The position numbers and the translations under genes are program-made. From NCBI GenBank assembly GCA_947172415.1, contig OX359191.1, positions 1,736,001-1,800,000 on the forward strand: a DNA stretch of 64,000 nt, given 5' to 3'. The notes under the pieces are model-generated. The model had not been told where the DNA came from, did not search any database, and worked only from the letters and a program-made list of their open reading frames with translations. Positions 20,801 through 32,042 of the stretch are shown here, piece after piece. The first letter of the stretch is position 1. Each line of letters begins with the position of its first letter. This stretch comes from Chondrosia reniformis. Taxonomy: Eukaryota; Porifera; Demospongiae; Chondrillida; Chondrillidae.

Positions 20801-23800
20801 GAGTCACCAACAGGACTTCCTGTGAGTGCAAAGAAATGTAAATAGGTGAAACCTTAAAGAATCTAAAACAGAGGCTGACAGTACACAGAAGATATGTCAG
20901 TAGAGGAGATACCAGCAATTCAGTAGTGGTACATGTAATGAAGACAGCTGCAGGGCACACCATTGCTTGGGAAAGGCAGAAATGATACAACCTGACAAAG
21001 GGAGTTAATTGCACTAAGCCTGTGCAAAGGCTAAAATGATCAGAAATAATCACTGGAACGTATTACGCCATACCAGCCAAGTGACCGAAGTCTGATCTTG
21101 GCTGGGGGACCGAAGTCCTATTAAGTTGGCAACCAGTGATCGCCTCCCAGTCATCCAAAGATGGAAAAAAAATTCATCATTATTTCTGATCATGATACAA
21201 CCTGATGATGAGGAGAAAGATAAGGGAAGCCATACATATCCAGACCAACAGATATTATGAACATGGACCCAGGCATATCACTGAACCCAATATGGACAGA
21301 CATCATACCATCAATTAACTCAAATGATATTTTATTTGGTGACACTACTCAAGTGGACAACTCAACTAATGTCACCCCCTTATTCTATTTAACTAGCATC
21401 TGTAATCATTGTCCTCTTTTATTGCTGATGAAGACCTACAAGTTGAAATGTCCAAATCCTTGAATTACGTTACAGAATAATGGGTAGGGATTTCTTCGTA
21501 CCATGAACTCAAGAAGAAGATCCAGCTGCATCTCCAAATGTTCTTCAAGTCTAGGGTCCCACCCTTATCAATAATAATAATATATATATAATTAATAGGA
21601 AACCAACTGGATCCATGAATGCAACTAGAACTACCCCACCACTACCACTTGTATACATGCGTACATACATATTAATGTACGTATAGCCTCTTTGCACTAC
21701 ACTTGTGTATAATGCATTGTACTTCTTCAGTTTGTGATGTAATGTGCCACAAGAAGTGCGAGATGAAAATGCCCAATGAATGTGGTATTAATCAAAAGAA
21801 ACTAGCTGCCATGTTGAAGGATATCACCGACAATACGAAAATGAGGCCTGTGAGTTTAATGCTGTTATGAGAATGTACGTATGTACGGACATAGTTACCT
21901 CATTTGTAGAAGAAGATAATAAATAAAATAATTTTTGTTACTCCAGATCTATTTTTATCTCCAGTAATATTATAGTTGTACCTAATTTCTTTACTCAAAC
22001 TCTATGTATGTACACAAACAAAATGGCTGCCATCAGCAATTTTGGTGGGGTGTGATTCTATTGATTTCAATTAGTATAACTTATTGAGATGAGGTTCTGG
22101 GAGACTGAGTTTAACAGTTATGAATGTTGTTAAATAATCAAATCTATATAAACAGAGCAATGACCTTTTTCAACAGTTAATTATGCCAGTAGGTGATGTA
22201 TCTAAACATAAGAATTATAAAAAATGGTGTTTGCAAGAATGAAAAAGTTATCAGCCCAGGAGTAAAAGCACGGTCTACGGAATTATGTCTTTTTATCGGG
22301 GAAAGCAACATGATCTAAGTAGTCATCTTCTTCAAAATACATAGCCCATTCATCCATTATTTCACTTTTATAATCAATGAGCCTTTTTGGAACTACTGTC
22401 CATCATACTTCACTTTAACAAGTAGCAGGTGTGTAACCAAATGGTACATGCATCAAGTATTGTTAATGATACTCTTGCTTTTTTAGGATAATTTAAAAAA
22501 AAGGTCGCTTGAAGTGAAATGGAAAGAACCATGGATGGAGGAGGTGTACCTCAGTATTAAAAATGGTAACCTTGATAAGGTGAGTCCTATGAATGTCATT
22601 ATTTATAATATTGAGTGAACTTTGGTCTTTTTGTATAGGTCAAGCAATATGTTACTGAGAGTAATGTTAATATGCCTTTGGGATATACAACAAAAGGGAA
22701 GAGCTGTTCAACCACATTGTTGTATTTGGCAGTGTGCTGTGGTGATACCAGAATGATGGAGTACTTTATTGAGCTTGGTGCTGATCTGAATGTACTAGCA
22801 CATGACCCAGATGGTGCATTGGGTACATCAGCACCATTACACAAAGCTGTGTATAAAGGTGTAAGTCCAATTTCTCATTGTTCTGTTACATAGTCCCAGT
22901 CTAGTTATTATGTACCTCATGCACCCAACACGACAACTAAATAAAAAACATTTACAAAAATGATGTTAGAAGTAGGAATGGCAGTGTTCACTAATACATC
23001 TGCAAAAAGTATTGAAACAAGACAGTGATTATATGATAAGGCTAATCATACAGAAGTTGCATGTATACTGAAATTCAAGTAACTTAACCATACACTTCTG
23101 TTTTTGGGCGCACTAACCTGAAGTAGGAATGGTGCGCCCAAATACAGAAGTGTATGGTTGAATTACTTAAATTTCAGTATACATGCAACTTCTGTATGAT
23201 TAGCCTTATCATATAATCACTGTCTTGTTTTGATACTTTTTGCAGATGTATCAGTGAACATTGCCATTCCTACTTCTAACATCATTTTTAGGGGCTGCCT
23301 ATGGCAGCCCTTATATTGTTTTAATAATGCGATTTATGTATGGCTTCATGTTACGGATATATATTATACGAGTTCATACGCAATTATTGTAACACTTAAT
23401 TTATACATATGAGGTGTTGCTTGCTAATACATTGGATTGGGTGGCCATTTTTTTCCAGCCATTGATATACATACTCCTACCGGTTTGAAATTTTGTTCGA
23501 ATATTGCACTTTAGCTGCATGAGGACTATACCAAAACCATTTGTCACAGTAGTAAACTAGTGATCCCTACATTTACTTTTTGTAGTTATGTTGATACGTA
23601 TAATGGTTTGTCTACAGAAACCATAAATTTGCCTCATGCCTTTGTCATACAGTAGATGCTGGCAATATATATTGCTATTTACAGTAAACAGAGAGTACGG
23701 TAGTACTCTCTATGTAGGGATGGTACCGGCTGTTTCATTTTCCCTATACATTTGTAAATCTGAAATAGGCTGAAAACCACCGAAATAAGCTACGTATGTG

Positions 23801-26800
23801 TAGTTAAAAATAGACCAGCCATGCTATAAACTGGCCTTTAAGGCAAGCGACCGTGTTCCGCTAGCAAATTGAACGAACTTTGAAATATCCCATTTTTGTT
23901 TTCTTCTTCATCTTCATCTTCTTCACTGTAACTAAAAAAGGAAATAAGCTTTCGGACTACTTCTTAAGCGAAAATACTCTAAATTTTCCTCACTGTATTC
24001 TTTTGTAGAAGTGAGAGCGATAACGTTAGAGTCAATACAGAAACAAAAAATGATATTACACAGTGAAGCATTAGCTGTGCATGAATCACACAACCAAGGG
24101 TGTTGCAACATATCCCTACATCTGGCAACATTTTGCATGGTGTGCTTCTCACTAGAAAATGCATGATGTCCACTCTTATTCTTCCCATGTTCATAGGTAT
24201 ATACCATATACAGGAAGCCTTTGTCTGTGTCCTACTTTCCTATACTTATTGGCAGCCTTTACACTTATTTCACTGCATGTCATTGTGTGGAGTATACATG
24301 TTAGGGGGACTGCAGCTTCATCTGCCCCAGTTCCTATGCCAATGTTGCCAGATGTAGGGATATGTTGCAACACCCTTGGTTGTGTGATTCCTGCACAGAT
24401 AATGCTTCACTGTGTAACATCATTTCTTGTTTCTGTACTTTTGTGCCATCCCTACATCTTCACTATTTTTGTAGAAATATGTAATGTTTCTAGTTACTGT
24501 TACAGTATATTGTATTTTAAATTCCAGCTATATAATCTATTAGTTATTGCTTGTATGTGTTCTGTTAACTGTATTTTTAGGCTGAAATAGTAAAGTTGTT
24601 GCTTAGTCACAATTGTGAAGTAGACCCAGTTGATGATGACCTGCAGACTCCTTTACACAAGGCTACTTTGAATCAAGATCTTGAATTGTGCAGAATTTTG
24701 GTAAGGTCCGGAGATAATGTATTTCAGTGAATTTACAGTATACATGTATGTGTGTACTGTAAAAGTATTATTGCAAGTTACAGTGGTTTTGTATTTCTAT
24801 TAGCTCAAACATGGTGCTGATGCTAGCCAACCAGACAAAATGAAGGAGAGCCCATTGCAATTGGCCTTTACAGTAAGTTAATTAAGTGCTGATTGATACA
24901 TAATAAATATTGTACTTAGAAAGACTGTGTCCGTAAATGCAAAATTATTTTTAAAGGGGAACTGAAATGAAAATTTTTGATGCCGTTTTTTCTTTTATAT
25001 CGATAGTTTTACACTTAATACGAAGGGAAATAACATTCTCATCGAATTTAAGTAACCTTTAGAGATTTACGAGACCGTTTACAGCTGCATCGCTGGCGCC
25101 ATATTTTTCAGGAAACAATATCATGTTACGTCACTGGACCTAAACTCGGTACGACTGCAATGGCTTTAGTACCATACCGATTCGAACCCGAGCAAGAAGA
25201 GGACAGTGAAGGAAGTGAGATCGTCACAAGCGAAAGCGAAATCGTTGAAGAACTTAGTATTCCTACTGGTATGATTAACAACACATCTTGGTGTCAATGT
25301 GGAGCCTGCCAAATGATGTCCACTGAAGAAGAATGTGTTTGCTGTCATGAAATTCCGCAAGATATGTGAATCAATGAACTTTAAGTGCTTAATCTTCATC
25401 ACTCGTGTGGCAAGGTTCAATCCTATTGGAAACTTCAGTCTCTCCCTTCACTGCCATACTTAACACATCAGTCCACCTACAAGTCACATGACAACCACAT
25501 GACAATTACTTGATAGGATGATTTTAGGCCCGTTTGCATAAGGAGGGAAGTACTCAGAACTGCTTTAGTAGGAATGAGGGAGATGAGAGGAGATGATTTT
25601 GAACAGGATCCAATTCCAAACAGGTTAAGTTTATAGTAATTATGCCAGTATTGAATCTACCACTTACTGATCCTTCGATTTTCCTCTACACTAATTTATA
25701 TATAGATGTTTTAGATTGGCTGCTTATCGCCAGTTCACATGGTGGATACACAGTAGGCTAGGTAGGAATGTCAGGCGTGTCATTCCATCATGTGTTCAGC
25801 AATGGGTTTGGAGATCCATGTCTTTTTGAACTTGGGGAAGACTAGTTTGAACCGAGCATCTCCTGTCTTTGTAGTAGCCTGAGGACGATGTAATTTATAG
25901 TTATGATCTAATATTGCCAACATGGTTCAAATTACCATTCCATGATAGCTGAAATGCTGTCTCTTTGGACAGTATTTAGTCAGCAGGGAATGGTAGGATT
26001 CTAGTTTCCCAGTATGGCAAAACTCAGTGAGTTTTTGAATGTCCTGCAGCAATTTCTTATCAAAAGAATAGATTTTAGAGCTTCATGTGCAGGGGTATTT
26101 GGATTCAACCATGCTTTATTACGCACGTCATCAGGTGATAGTTCATCATGTGCACATTTAGAAAATTTAGTACAGTGGAGCACAGATATAACGAACTTCA
26201 AATTGTAGTAAATTTATTTCGTTATAACCGAATTTTGTTATAAAAAAGATACGTTTTCAGGCACGTATCATATCCATACTCGTCACGGTAAATTATAGAT
26301 GGAATGTCTAGCTCTAAGTCATTTGTTCGTTTTTTTGTAGTACATTGACAACAAAATAAATTATAAACGATCGTGTGATTTCGTAAACGTACGATTTTCA
26401 AGTTATAGAATGTCATGCAGGACTGTAACTGAAGAAGTTCGTTAGTGTAGTTTGTACTTTGCAATTTTCAAGCTCCTTCACATCTTGCTTGATTTCTTTT
26501 TCTATGGCTACAAGATGTGGTAAGCTGGTAGCTCTTTCGTTATAAATGATTTTTTTCAAGATTTGCCCCTAAAATTTTGTTATAAACCAAAGGTTTTATG
26601 TTGTTTAAAACCGTTTGCTATTCCTGTAACTCCTTGTCATTTAGAAAATTTAGTAGTACCTAACCATGAATGTTTATTCACAGTATGGTGTACTAATGAG
26701 AGCCACTTCTCTTCTAATAACTGTGCATCAGAATTGCATGCTTGTGCACACCACCAAAGATGGTTTGATATAGACTGAATCCATGATAAGATAGCCCCAC

Positions 26801-29800
26801 ATCCACTCTCATTCCCAGCTGTTTTTAGCCTTTTACACACAGACTTGTTAAAATGCCACACATCAAACTGGTGGCTAATGTTAGCATAACACTTCTTCAT
26901 TAAGGCATTGCATAGACCTATCAGGTGCTAAGGTAAGGACCTCCAACTGTGGGATGACCTTTTCAAGGCACCTTTTGAGTCCTTCCTTTTCCATAGCAAC
27001 TGAACTGGTGCATTCAGTGACTTGCACCAGAGAAAAATCTACTATTAGACTGGTGGCCTGATCCATGACTGTATATGTACAATATTTGCACTAAAGCCAG
27101 GACTCTCACACCTGCCATCACCTGATAGTTTTACTGGGTTGTCTTTCAGATAAGCTAACACAGTAGTCTGGTGATCTAACCATGCTTCATGCACAGCAGG
27201 GAATAGTAGATATTTTGAAGTAGATAAAATGACCTTTCAGTCATTACTTGCAAATTCAGCACATTTGCAAAGTGATTAAATGTACTGAATGTTGCACCTG
27301 ATAAAAGAATTACTGCAGAGATTAGAATATTTCCATCTGCAGTATTACCAAGCATTGGTTGAGAGGACCACTGCTTAGTATGACCATCTGGACAGGTAGC
27401 CCTTATTTTCACCATACTACCCATAACTATCTTCGAGACCTCAGTCTTTTTGCCACACTCATCACAGGCAGCAAACAAATTTAAAAGACAAGACTCGAAA
27501 ACTACATACTTAATGTCCTCATCAGGCATAGGCTGGACTGGTACAGAGAAGGAATGCTCTGTATCCATTGAATGGTCAGGGTGCCAGCTGTCATCATTTG
27601 CTTCACCCTTTGACCTATAAAAATAATTCAGCCCTTTGAGCTTTTTACATACATTCAGTATTAATTGTATCCTTATACTTTTCCAAGTCATTGGCCTTGG
27701 GGTTAGGGGAAGCAGTAGGGGTTGAGGCCAGTATGGGTGCATCTGGCCATAAGTTACACTGTACCTCTTGATCCCTTAATAAGAGAGGTGGATCTGTCTC
27801 ACAATACTTGGTGCTGCAGCTGGCTATCGATGTTTTGACCTCTGGTTCTGTCTGAAAAGATTTGTCTACGTACAGTGGCTCTGTGTCTTCCATGTATCAT
27901 TATACTTCCTCCTCCCTCCTTAAATTTTCTTCAACATTTGCCTTCTCCATTGACCTTTTCACTGGTCTTACGGATTTTCTGAGGCTTGCTACTGAAAGAG
28001 AAGATTGTTGGAACTGCATCTTTCTTCAATAGCCTCTTGGTTGATCCACCTAGGCTCTTCCTTATAGGATTAGTGGTTATGAAGCAGCTTTCCTAAAAAT
28101 GTGCTGAGCAAAGTCGAGCAGTTGCTGTTAGTCGTGGATTTTCAGGTGTAACTGTTTTTTTTTCCAAGAAGCTTAAAAGATGGGCATTTTTAAGGGAAGG
28201 TGATGCAAGCTAATACCTTTAGCTGTTGTTTCGGGTGAAGAATTATTGTAACAGCCATAAGCGATACATACATTGCGGCATTCTGTGAGTGCTCCTTTAC
28301 CGAAAACAATCGATTTAGTTTGATCGAATTAATACGGAACCGAATACGCTTCCATAACTGTTTTAGGTCCAGTGACGATTATGACGTTTACTTCCTCCTG
28401 AAAAATGGAGGTGCAAAGGGACTGTTTTTTCTAACTTCGTCGAGTCAAAGCTCGGTAAGTAAGCAAATTCGGCTAATTTAAACTAAGCCATGATATATAA
28501 CTATAAGAACTTTACATTTTTTAGGGGACTTAATTTTTCATTTCAGTTCCCCTTTAAGGTACGTACATAGAATCATACTATGTTGACTGACTATACACGC
28601 AATGGAATGTGCATGTTGAGTCTATTATCAATTACTAGCGGGTGGACCCGTCCTTCAGGAAGGTCCTCTCGCTGGTGCCTGCACCATGGCTACTTCAACG
28701 CCACCTGTTCAGTCATTGTCTAAGTGTACATATATAGAAAATTAAAGCCTATGTATGTCTATACCAAGTTTACATTTTACAATCCTTTTCATTCTGCAGA
28801 ATACTGAATTACTTGAAGTTCTTCAAACTGTCAAAAAAGATTCTTCAGAAGCTGCTCCCCTGAACTCTAACAAAGCTCCAGACAACAACGATAGTGACAT
28901 TCAAGAACCTACTGTGAGTTCTGAAGCTTGAGTAAAATAACTGATTGCTAAAGTATAACTTATTCTATATCTTTAGCAGTCAAATGTGGGAGATAAAGCA
29001 AATGTAATTGAAGAGAATGAACCCGACCTACAAGTAAGCAAAGATGCATGTATTTAAAAGAGTTCTGTGTAATGTACAGTAAGAGTAAGGTATATTCACA
29101 TTACTGTTTAAAGGGATTACTGCTTTTCTATTAATTCTAGTCATGGTATGAGGAATATGAGAAAGCTCGTGATGCTCATGGATCTGTTATTCTGAACTTG
29201 GCCAGAGTGGTACTGACTGGATCGTCTGAGGTGGGAAAGTCATCTTTTAAGTACCTTCTTGCTTATAACAAATCAAAAGAGATAAAGAAAAGTACTGGAG
29301 TAATGGAGAGACCAGAAGTAGTGGCTGTTACTTCTGAACAATTCCTTGTTGACCAGTCTGTCTGGACACTGATCACAGACACCGAGATGGAGGAATCAGT
29401 CCGCAGAACCATTCAGAAAGATGAATTTATTAAAAATCTAACCTTCCCTGCTATTGAAGAAGCTGAGCTGAAGCCAAAAGTACAATCTAAAAGAGATGGT
29501 GTTGAAGTACAGCCATCTTCCCAAATCTCTGAATACACATCAGCTGAGCATATGGGTGAAGCCTCGCCTCCAGGCACCTTGCCACATAGCTCTGAGAGGG
29601 AACCACGCCTTACTGCCACTCCATTACCACAAGAAAGTCAAATTGTATCACTTTTGATTGAAGCTCGAGAAGAGCTCCTGAGGACCACTGATGTAGGTCA
29701 GCTGAGTCTGAAAGAGAATACCTTTGTCCATCTTTTGGACACTGGTGGGCAACCTGTGTTTCAAGATGCCTTGCCCTTCCTGCTCAACTTACCAGCTACA

Positions 29801-31863
29801 TACGTCAATGTCTTTAATGCCTCAGTCGACCTCAACGACCCTGTTAAGGTTACCTACCGCCCTGAACCTGGTTCAACACAATCCATTCCTTGTTTTAAAA
29901 GTGGCTTGGAAATGATGATGTACCAGCTATCCAGTGTGTACACCATGAAATTCAAGAAAGCCAAGCTTCCTCAAGGAATCAAGGAACCTGATTTCAGGAT
30001 CTTCCTTGTGGCCACTCACAAGGACAAGCTGCTTGAAAGAGAGAATTATCAGGAATTCCTACGAGCTAATGCCACATGCTTGAGTCAGTTGGAGGACAAG
30101 CCTTATTTTAAGCATATTGTTCCAGCTAGTATGGAGAACATTGCCTTTCTTGTTGATAACCTGATGTACAAAGAAGATGGTAGATCTACCACAATTGAAG
30201 ATCAGGTATTTGTGGATAAACTCCGCGCTCTACTTGCTGCCAGAAAAGGCTGTCTTCAGTTGAAAATGCCTTTAATGTGGTTCTTACTTGATGCCATCAC
30301 AAGCCGTACCGAGCAGAAGTACATTCTGTTTGATGATCTCAAAGCATTCTGCCTCTGCAGTGGCTTTATTGACAAGAAAGATGCTGACAAGCAGTTCCTA
30401 GCCTTACTTCGTCTGTTCCATGTGCTAGGGCTGTTTGCTTACTATGAGCTACAACCTGCAACTCCAGATGACAACTGGATCTGTACCGATGTCACCGTGT
30501 TTTTCGAGGAGTTGTCAAAGCTTCTTTCCATTCCGTTTTATCCGCTCATGCCCGATTCACACCATGCAGTCAGGCAATTTAAAGAATCTGGCTTGATAGA
30601 TACACGAGATAGTCATGCCCTATTTAAGGAATTAGGAATTAGCCCCAATGTTCCTACTGACTGGATGCTCCAAGTTTTTTATAAACTCCACCTTTCTGCC
30701 AAGATAAAATCAAGCCCAGATATTTATTTTATGCCCATTGTCTTGCCTAATAGAAGCACAGAGATTCCACAGCATTGCTGTGTAGTTGAAAATCTGTGTT
30801 TTACCTACAATTTCAAAGATACTCCTCTGTCTCAAGATTTGCTTGACATCCCGAGGGGTATCTTTTGTAAGCTAGCAGTTCAACTGTCCAACAGTGATAG
30901 ATATGAAGCTTGCCCTGGGGAGTCCGATAAGTCTACAGTCAAGTTCCTTAGGAATAATATGGAACTCTACTTGGTAGAAAGACCTGGCTGGATAGAGGCA
31001 GCAGTCCTCTGCAGTGAATACTTCTTTTCCCATAAGGAAGAACTGACAAAGAGATTAAGAATGCTTCATAAATACTGTAAAGACATCAAGACTGACCTTT
31101 GCAGTGGTATTGAAGATGCTTGCCGCACAATTTTAGGAAGGGACTACCTGGAAGACATTAACCTTCAGATTGGGTTCCAGTGTTGCTGTGGAGAGGGATG
31201 CACTCACTTAGCTCTCCTCAGCATGAAGAAACAAAATGACTCCCTCAAGTGTACCCACCCGGTCCCCAAACGTGTACTGAGGCCACTAACTTGCAGGAGG
31301 CAGATATGGTTACAGCCACTTAAAGAAATGGATGTAAATGTATGTAGTTTTGTGAAGTGTATAGTATGTACTTTACCCTCAATGTTAATCTACGTATATA
31401 GTTTTCCTGCCTAACTATTAAATCGGATGATATCTACTGGATATTACAGTCTTCTGATAACCAATTGCCATCGCCCATAATTGAACGTTAGTCATTAGTT
31501 AATATCCTCCTGTGTATATACGTATGTATACCAAATATGATGTACCCCTTTATAGCAAAAGAACGAAGCCCAAATGCGATCATTAAATTTGTGCTCGACC
31601 ACAAGAACAAGCTAATTAAGCATTGTGATGTAAAAGCAGTGCGTTTTGCTCTGGAAGGTAAAAATGTCCTTACCACAGGAAAGAGACAACAATTGGAGAC
31701 TTCACAAAGTGTGGCTGATGCTAATGATCTGTTCTGTCAGTTTCTTTGTAATGACCCTGCACCCGAGACACTTCTTGCGGCTGCTAGGGTCCTAAAGGAG
31801 GCATCTGGCACTACGAACATGAACAAGACGTTTGCAAAGGCTATTGAAGATTTCTTTTGTTGA
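14866..31863 (+). CDS. PKC-type C2-C1-C1 head fused to ankyrin repeats, Roc-COR GTPase and probable C-terminal CARD
   Basis: Exons: 14866-15087, 15155-15256, 17735-17810, 19181-19475, 19756-19858, 20185-20296, 21731-21849, 22487-22579, 22639-22860, 24581-24700, 24804-24872, 28800-28913, 28977-29033, 29141 to about 31358, and probably 31556-31863. All phases match; with the last exon the total is 4,230 nt (1,409 aa). Exons 1-3: a novel-PKC (delta/theta) type C2 domain starting MSFLRIRL. Exons 4-7: two C1 zinc fingers with the full H...C-x2-C pattern (YCAHC, HEKC; FCHLCGQ, CHKKC). Exons 8-11: three or so ankyrin repeats (TPLHKA). Exon 14: P-loop GSSEVGKSS, G3 DTGGQ, G4 THKDK, then a COR-like region. 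The last exon is a six-helix death fold most like CARD. There is no kinase domain. DAPK1 has an ANK-Roc-COR-Death tail, but this head is PKC-like. If exon 14 is not spliced at a weak donor near 31358 (T|GTATAG), the protein stops at 31414 without the CARD. C1 domains suggest diacylglycerol or membrane recruitment; function is otherwise inferred. Confidence 0.8.
15678..16775 (-). pseudogene. Kolobok-type transposase copy 1, internally deleted, with intact THAP start
   Basis: This matches 26607-28378 closely. The frame 16681-16406 starts MPQCIAYGCYN and has the C2CH pattern of a THAP zinc finger (LCSAHF). It runs directly into IRATCPDGHTKQW, which in the fuller copy lies about 650 bp further on, so the linker was deleted at a CTTAT microhomology. 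Further pieces at 16128-15943 and 15983-15699 include LATDGSMQCLN, HQFDVWHFNKS and a tail resembling the Kolobok transposase C-terminus. Stops and frameshifts interrupt it. No inverted ends are seen. It lies in intron 2 of the ROCO gene, antisense. Confidence 0.7.
17108..17655. repeat. Possible MITE with short inverted ends
   Basis: CCAGTGCTTAAAATAAG at 17120 is roughly the reverse complement of TTATTTTTAGCACTGG near 17636-17651, and nearby ATTGGACATT / GGACATTGTCCGATGTCC motifs recur. Weak; intron 2 of the ROCO gene. Confidence 0.3.
18440..18655. repeat. MITE with GTATAGC-type inverted ends
   Basis: The left end GTATAGCAGGAAAATTTGGC pairs with the right end GCCAAATTTCCCCGCTATAC, making inverted repeats of about 20 bp. 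The inside is also rich in ATTTGGCGA on both strands. A related right end, GAATTCCCGCTATACAGTAT, occurs at 19129-19148, implying a second member there. No coding capacity. Intron 3 of the ROCO gene. Confidence 0.6.
21003..21195. repeat. Dispersed repeat, family A, copy 2
   Basis: Shares GAGTTAATTGCACT, GTGCAAAGGCT and TCACTGGAACGTATTA with 2290-2450. The copy has GTGACC / GGACCGAAGTC repeats around a centre. The rest of intron 6 (20297-21730) shows decayed AT-rich sequence and no gene I can support. Confidence 0.5.
22955..23290. repeat. Fold-back element: two inverted family B copies
   Basis: Starting with AAAAATGATGTTAGAAGTAG at 22957, the left arm is the near-exact reverse complement of the right arm, which ends CTACTTCTAACATCATTTTT. 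Each arm is about 150 bp and the centre contains GGGCGCAC...GTGCGCCC. The RNA could form a long hairpin. It sits in intron 9 of the ROCO gene. Confidence 0.8.
24034..24446. repeat. MITE with about 90-bp inverted ends
   Basis: The left arm, beginning near ACAGAAACAAAAAATGAT and including CAACCAAGGGTGTTGCAACA, is the reverse complement of the right arm containing TGTTGCAACACCCTTGGTTG and ending ATTTCTTGTTTCTGT. About 200 bp of unique spacer lies between. Intron 9 of the ROCO gene. Confidence 0.75.
25160..25830 (+). CDS. Transposon-borne protein with P2X7 C-terminal-like domain
   Basis: The first frame (25160-25369, 69 aa) is acidic and then reads WCQCGACQMMSTEEECVCCHE. This is the WCxCGxC...ECxCCxE signature of the cytoplasmic zinc-binding end of P2X7 receptors, which is also seen in many stand-alone and transposon-linked proteins. 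Downstream pieces that look like further exons encode FEQDPIPNR (about 25595-25623) and, after an acceptor near 25705, AAYRQFTWWIHSRLG and VIPSCVQQWVW (to about 25830), the usual end of that domain. The middle is not resolved and may be broken. There is no channel part. It is antisense to the transposase; its role in transposition is unknown. Confidence 0.6.
26001..28350 (-). pseudogene. THAP/Kolobok transposase, copy 2, broken
   Basis: Pieces in order on the minus strand: THAP zinc finger (about 28280-28070), disrupted by a 4-base duplication right after the start motif MPQC; a linker; CDECGK and ATCPDGHTKQW zinc-binding-like region and a helical domain (27742-27176); a catalytic region with GDGRCESPG (about 27100); HQFDVWHFNK and ILSWIQSISNHLWW (26900-26637). 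The C-terminal end (GTTKFSK...AHDEL) is split off to 26201-26001 by a nested insertion. The acidic residues in GDGR, LAPDRS and FDVWH would correspond to a DDE-type core, but the Asp in LATDGS of copy 1 has become Pro-Asp-Arg here. Non-functional. Confidence 0.75.
26175..26640. repeat. Nested insertion inside the Kolobok transposase
   Basis: An 18-bp sequence CATTTAGAAAATTTAGTA occurs at both edges (about 26155-26173 and 26637-26655) and the transposase frame resumes on either side. The insert begins CAGTGGAGCACAGATATAAC and has several copies of TTCGTTATAA and ATTTTGTTATAAA, and no coding capacity. Copy 1 at 15678 keeps the right edge of this insert, so the insertion pre-dates the split of the two copies. 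Confidence 0.55.
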
Positions 31864-32042
31864 AAGTAACCATATTTAGTGTTATTTTTAAGTCCCAGTA
31901 CTAGTTTGTGAAAGTAGATGATATTCGTATAACTGGCATTATGCATTCATAATACAACTCATGACTACTGTTAATGTTTTTGTATAATTATTATATATTA
32001 TGATATATGCTTGAGCACTCCTTTTACAAGTATATATATATA

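Larger units (their letters stand above)
24955..28553. mobile_element. Kolobok DNA transposon, 3.6 kb, with TTAA duplications
   Basis: Both ends read AGGGGAACTGAAATGAAAA (19 bp, inverted) and are flanked directly by TTAA (24951-24954 and 28554-28557), the target duplication of the Kolobok and piggyBac groups. Inside, on the minus strand, is a broken THAP-type transposase, which points to Kolobok. On the plus strand is a second gene with a P2X7-receptor-C-terminus-like Cys motif. A further insertion of about 470 bp is nested near 26175-26640. The whole element lies in intron 11 of the ROCO gene. Confidence 0.85.

Noticed and set aside
20664-21053. 129-codon frame with a hydrophobic stretch, minus strand
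   Set aside because: It overlaps family A repeat sequence in an intron, has no splice context and no recognisable domain.
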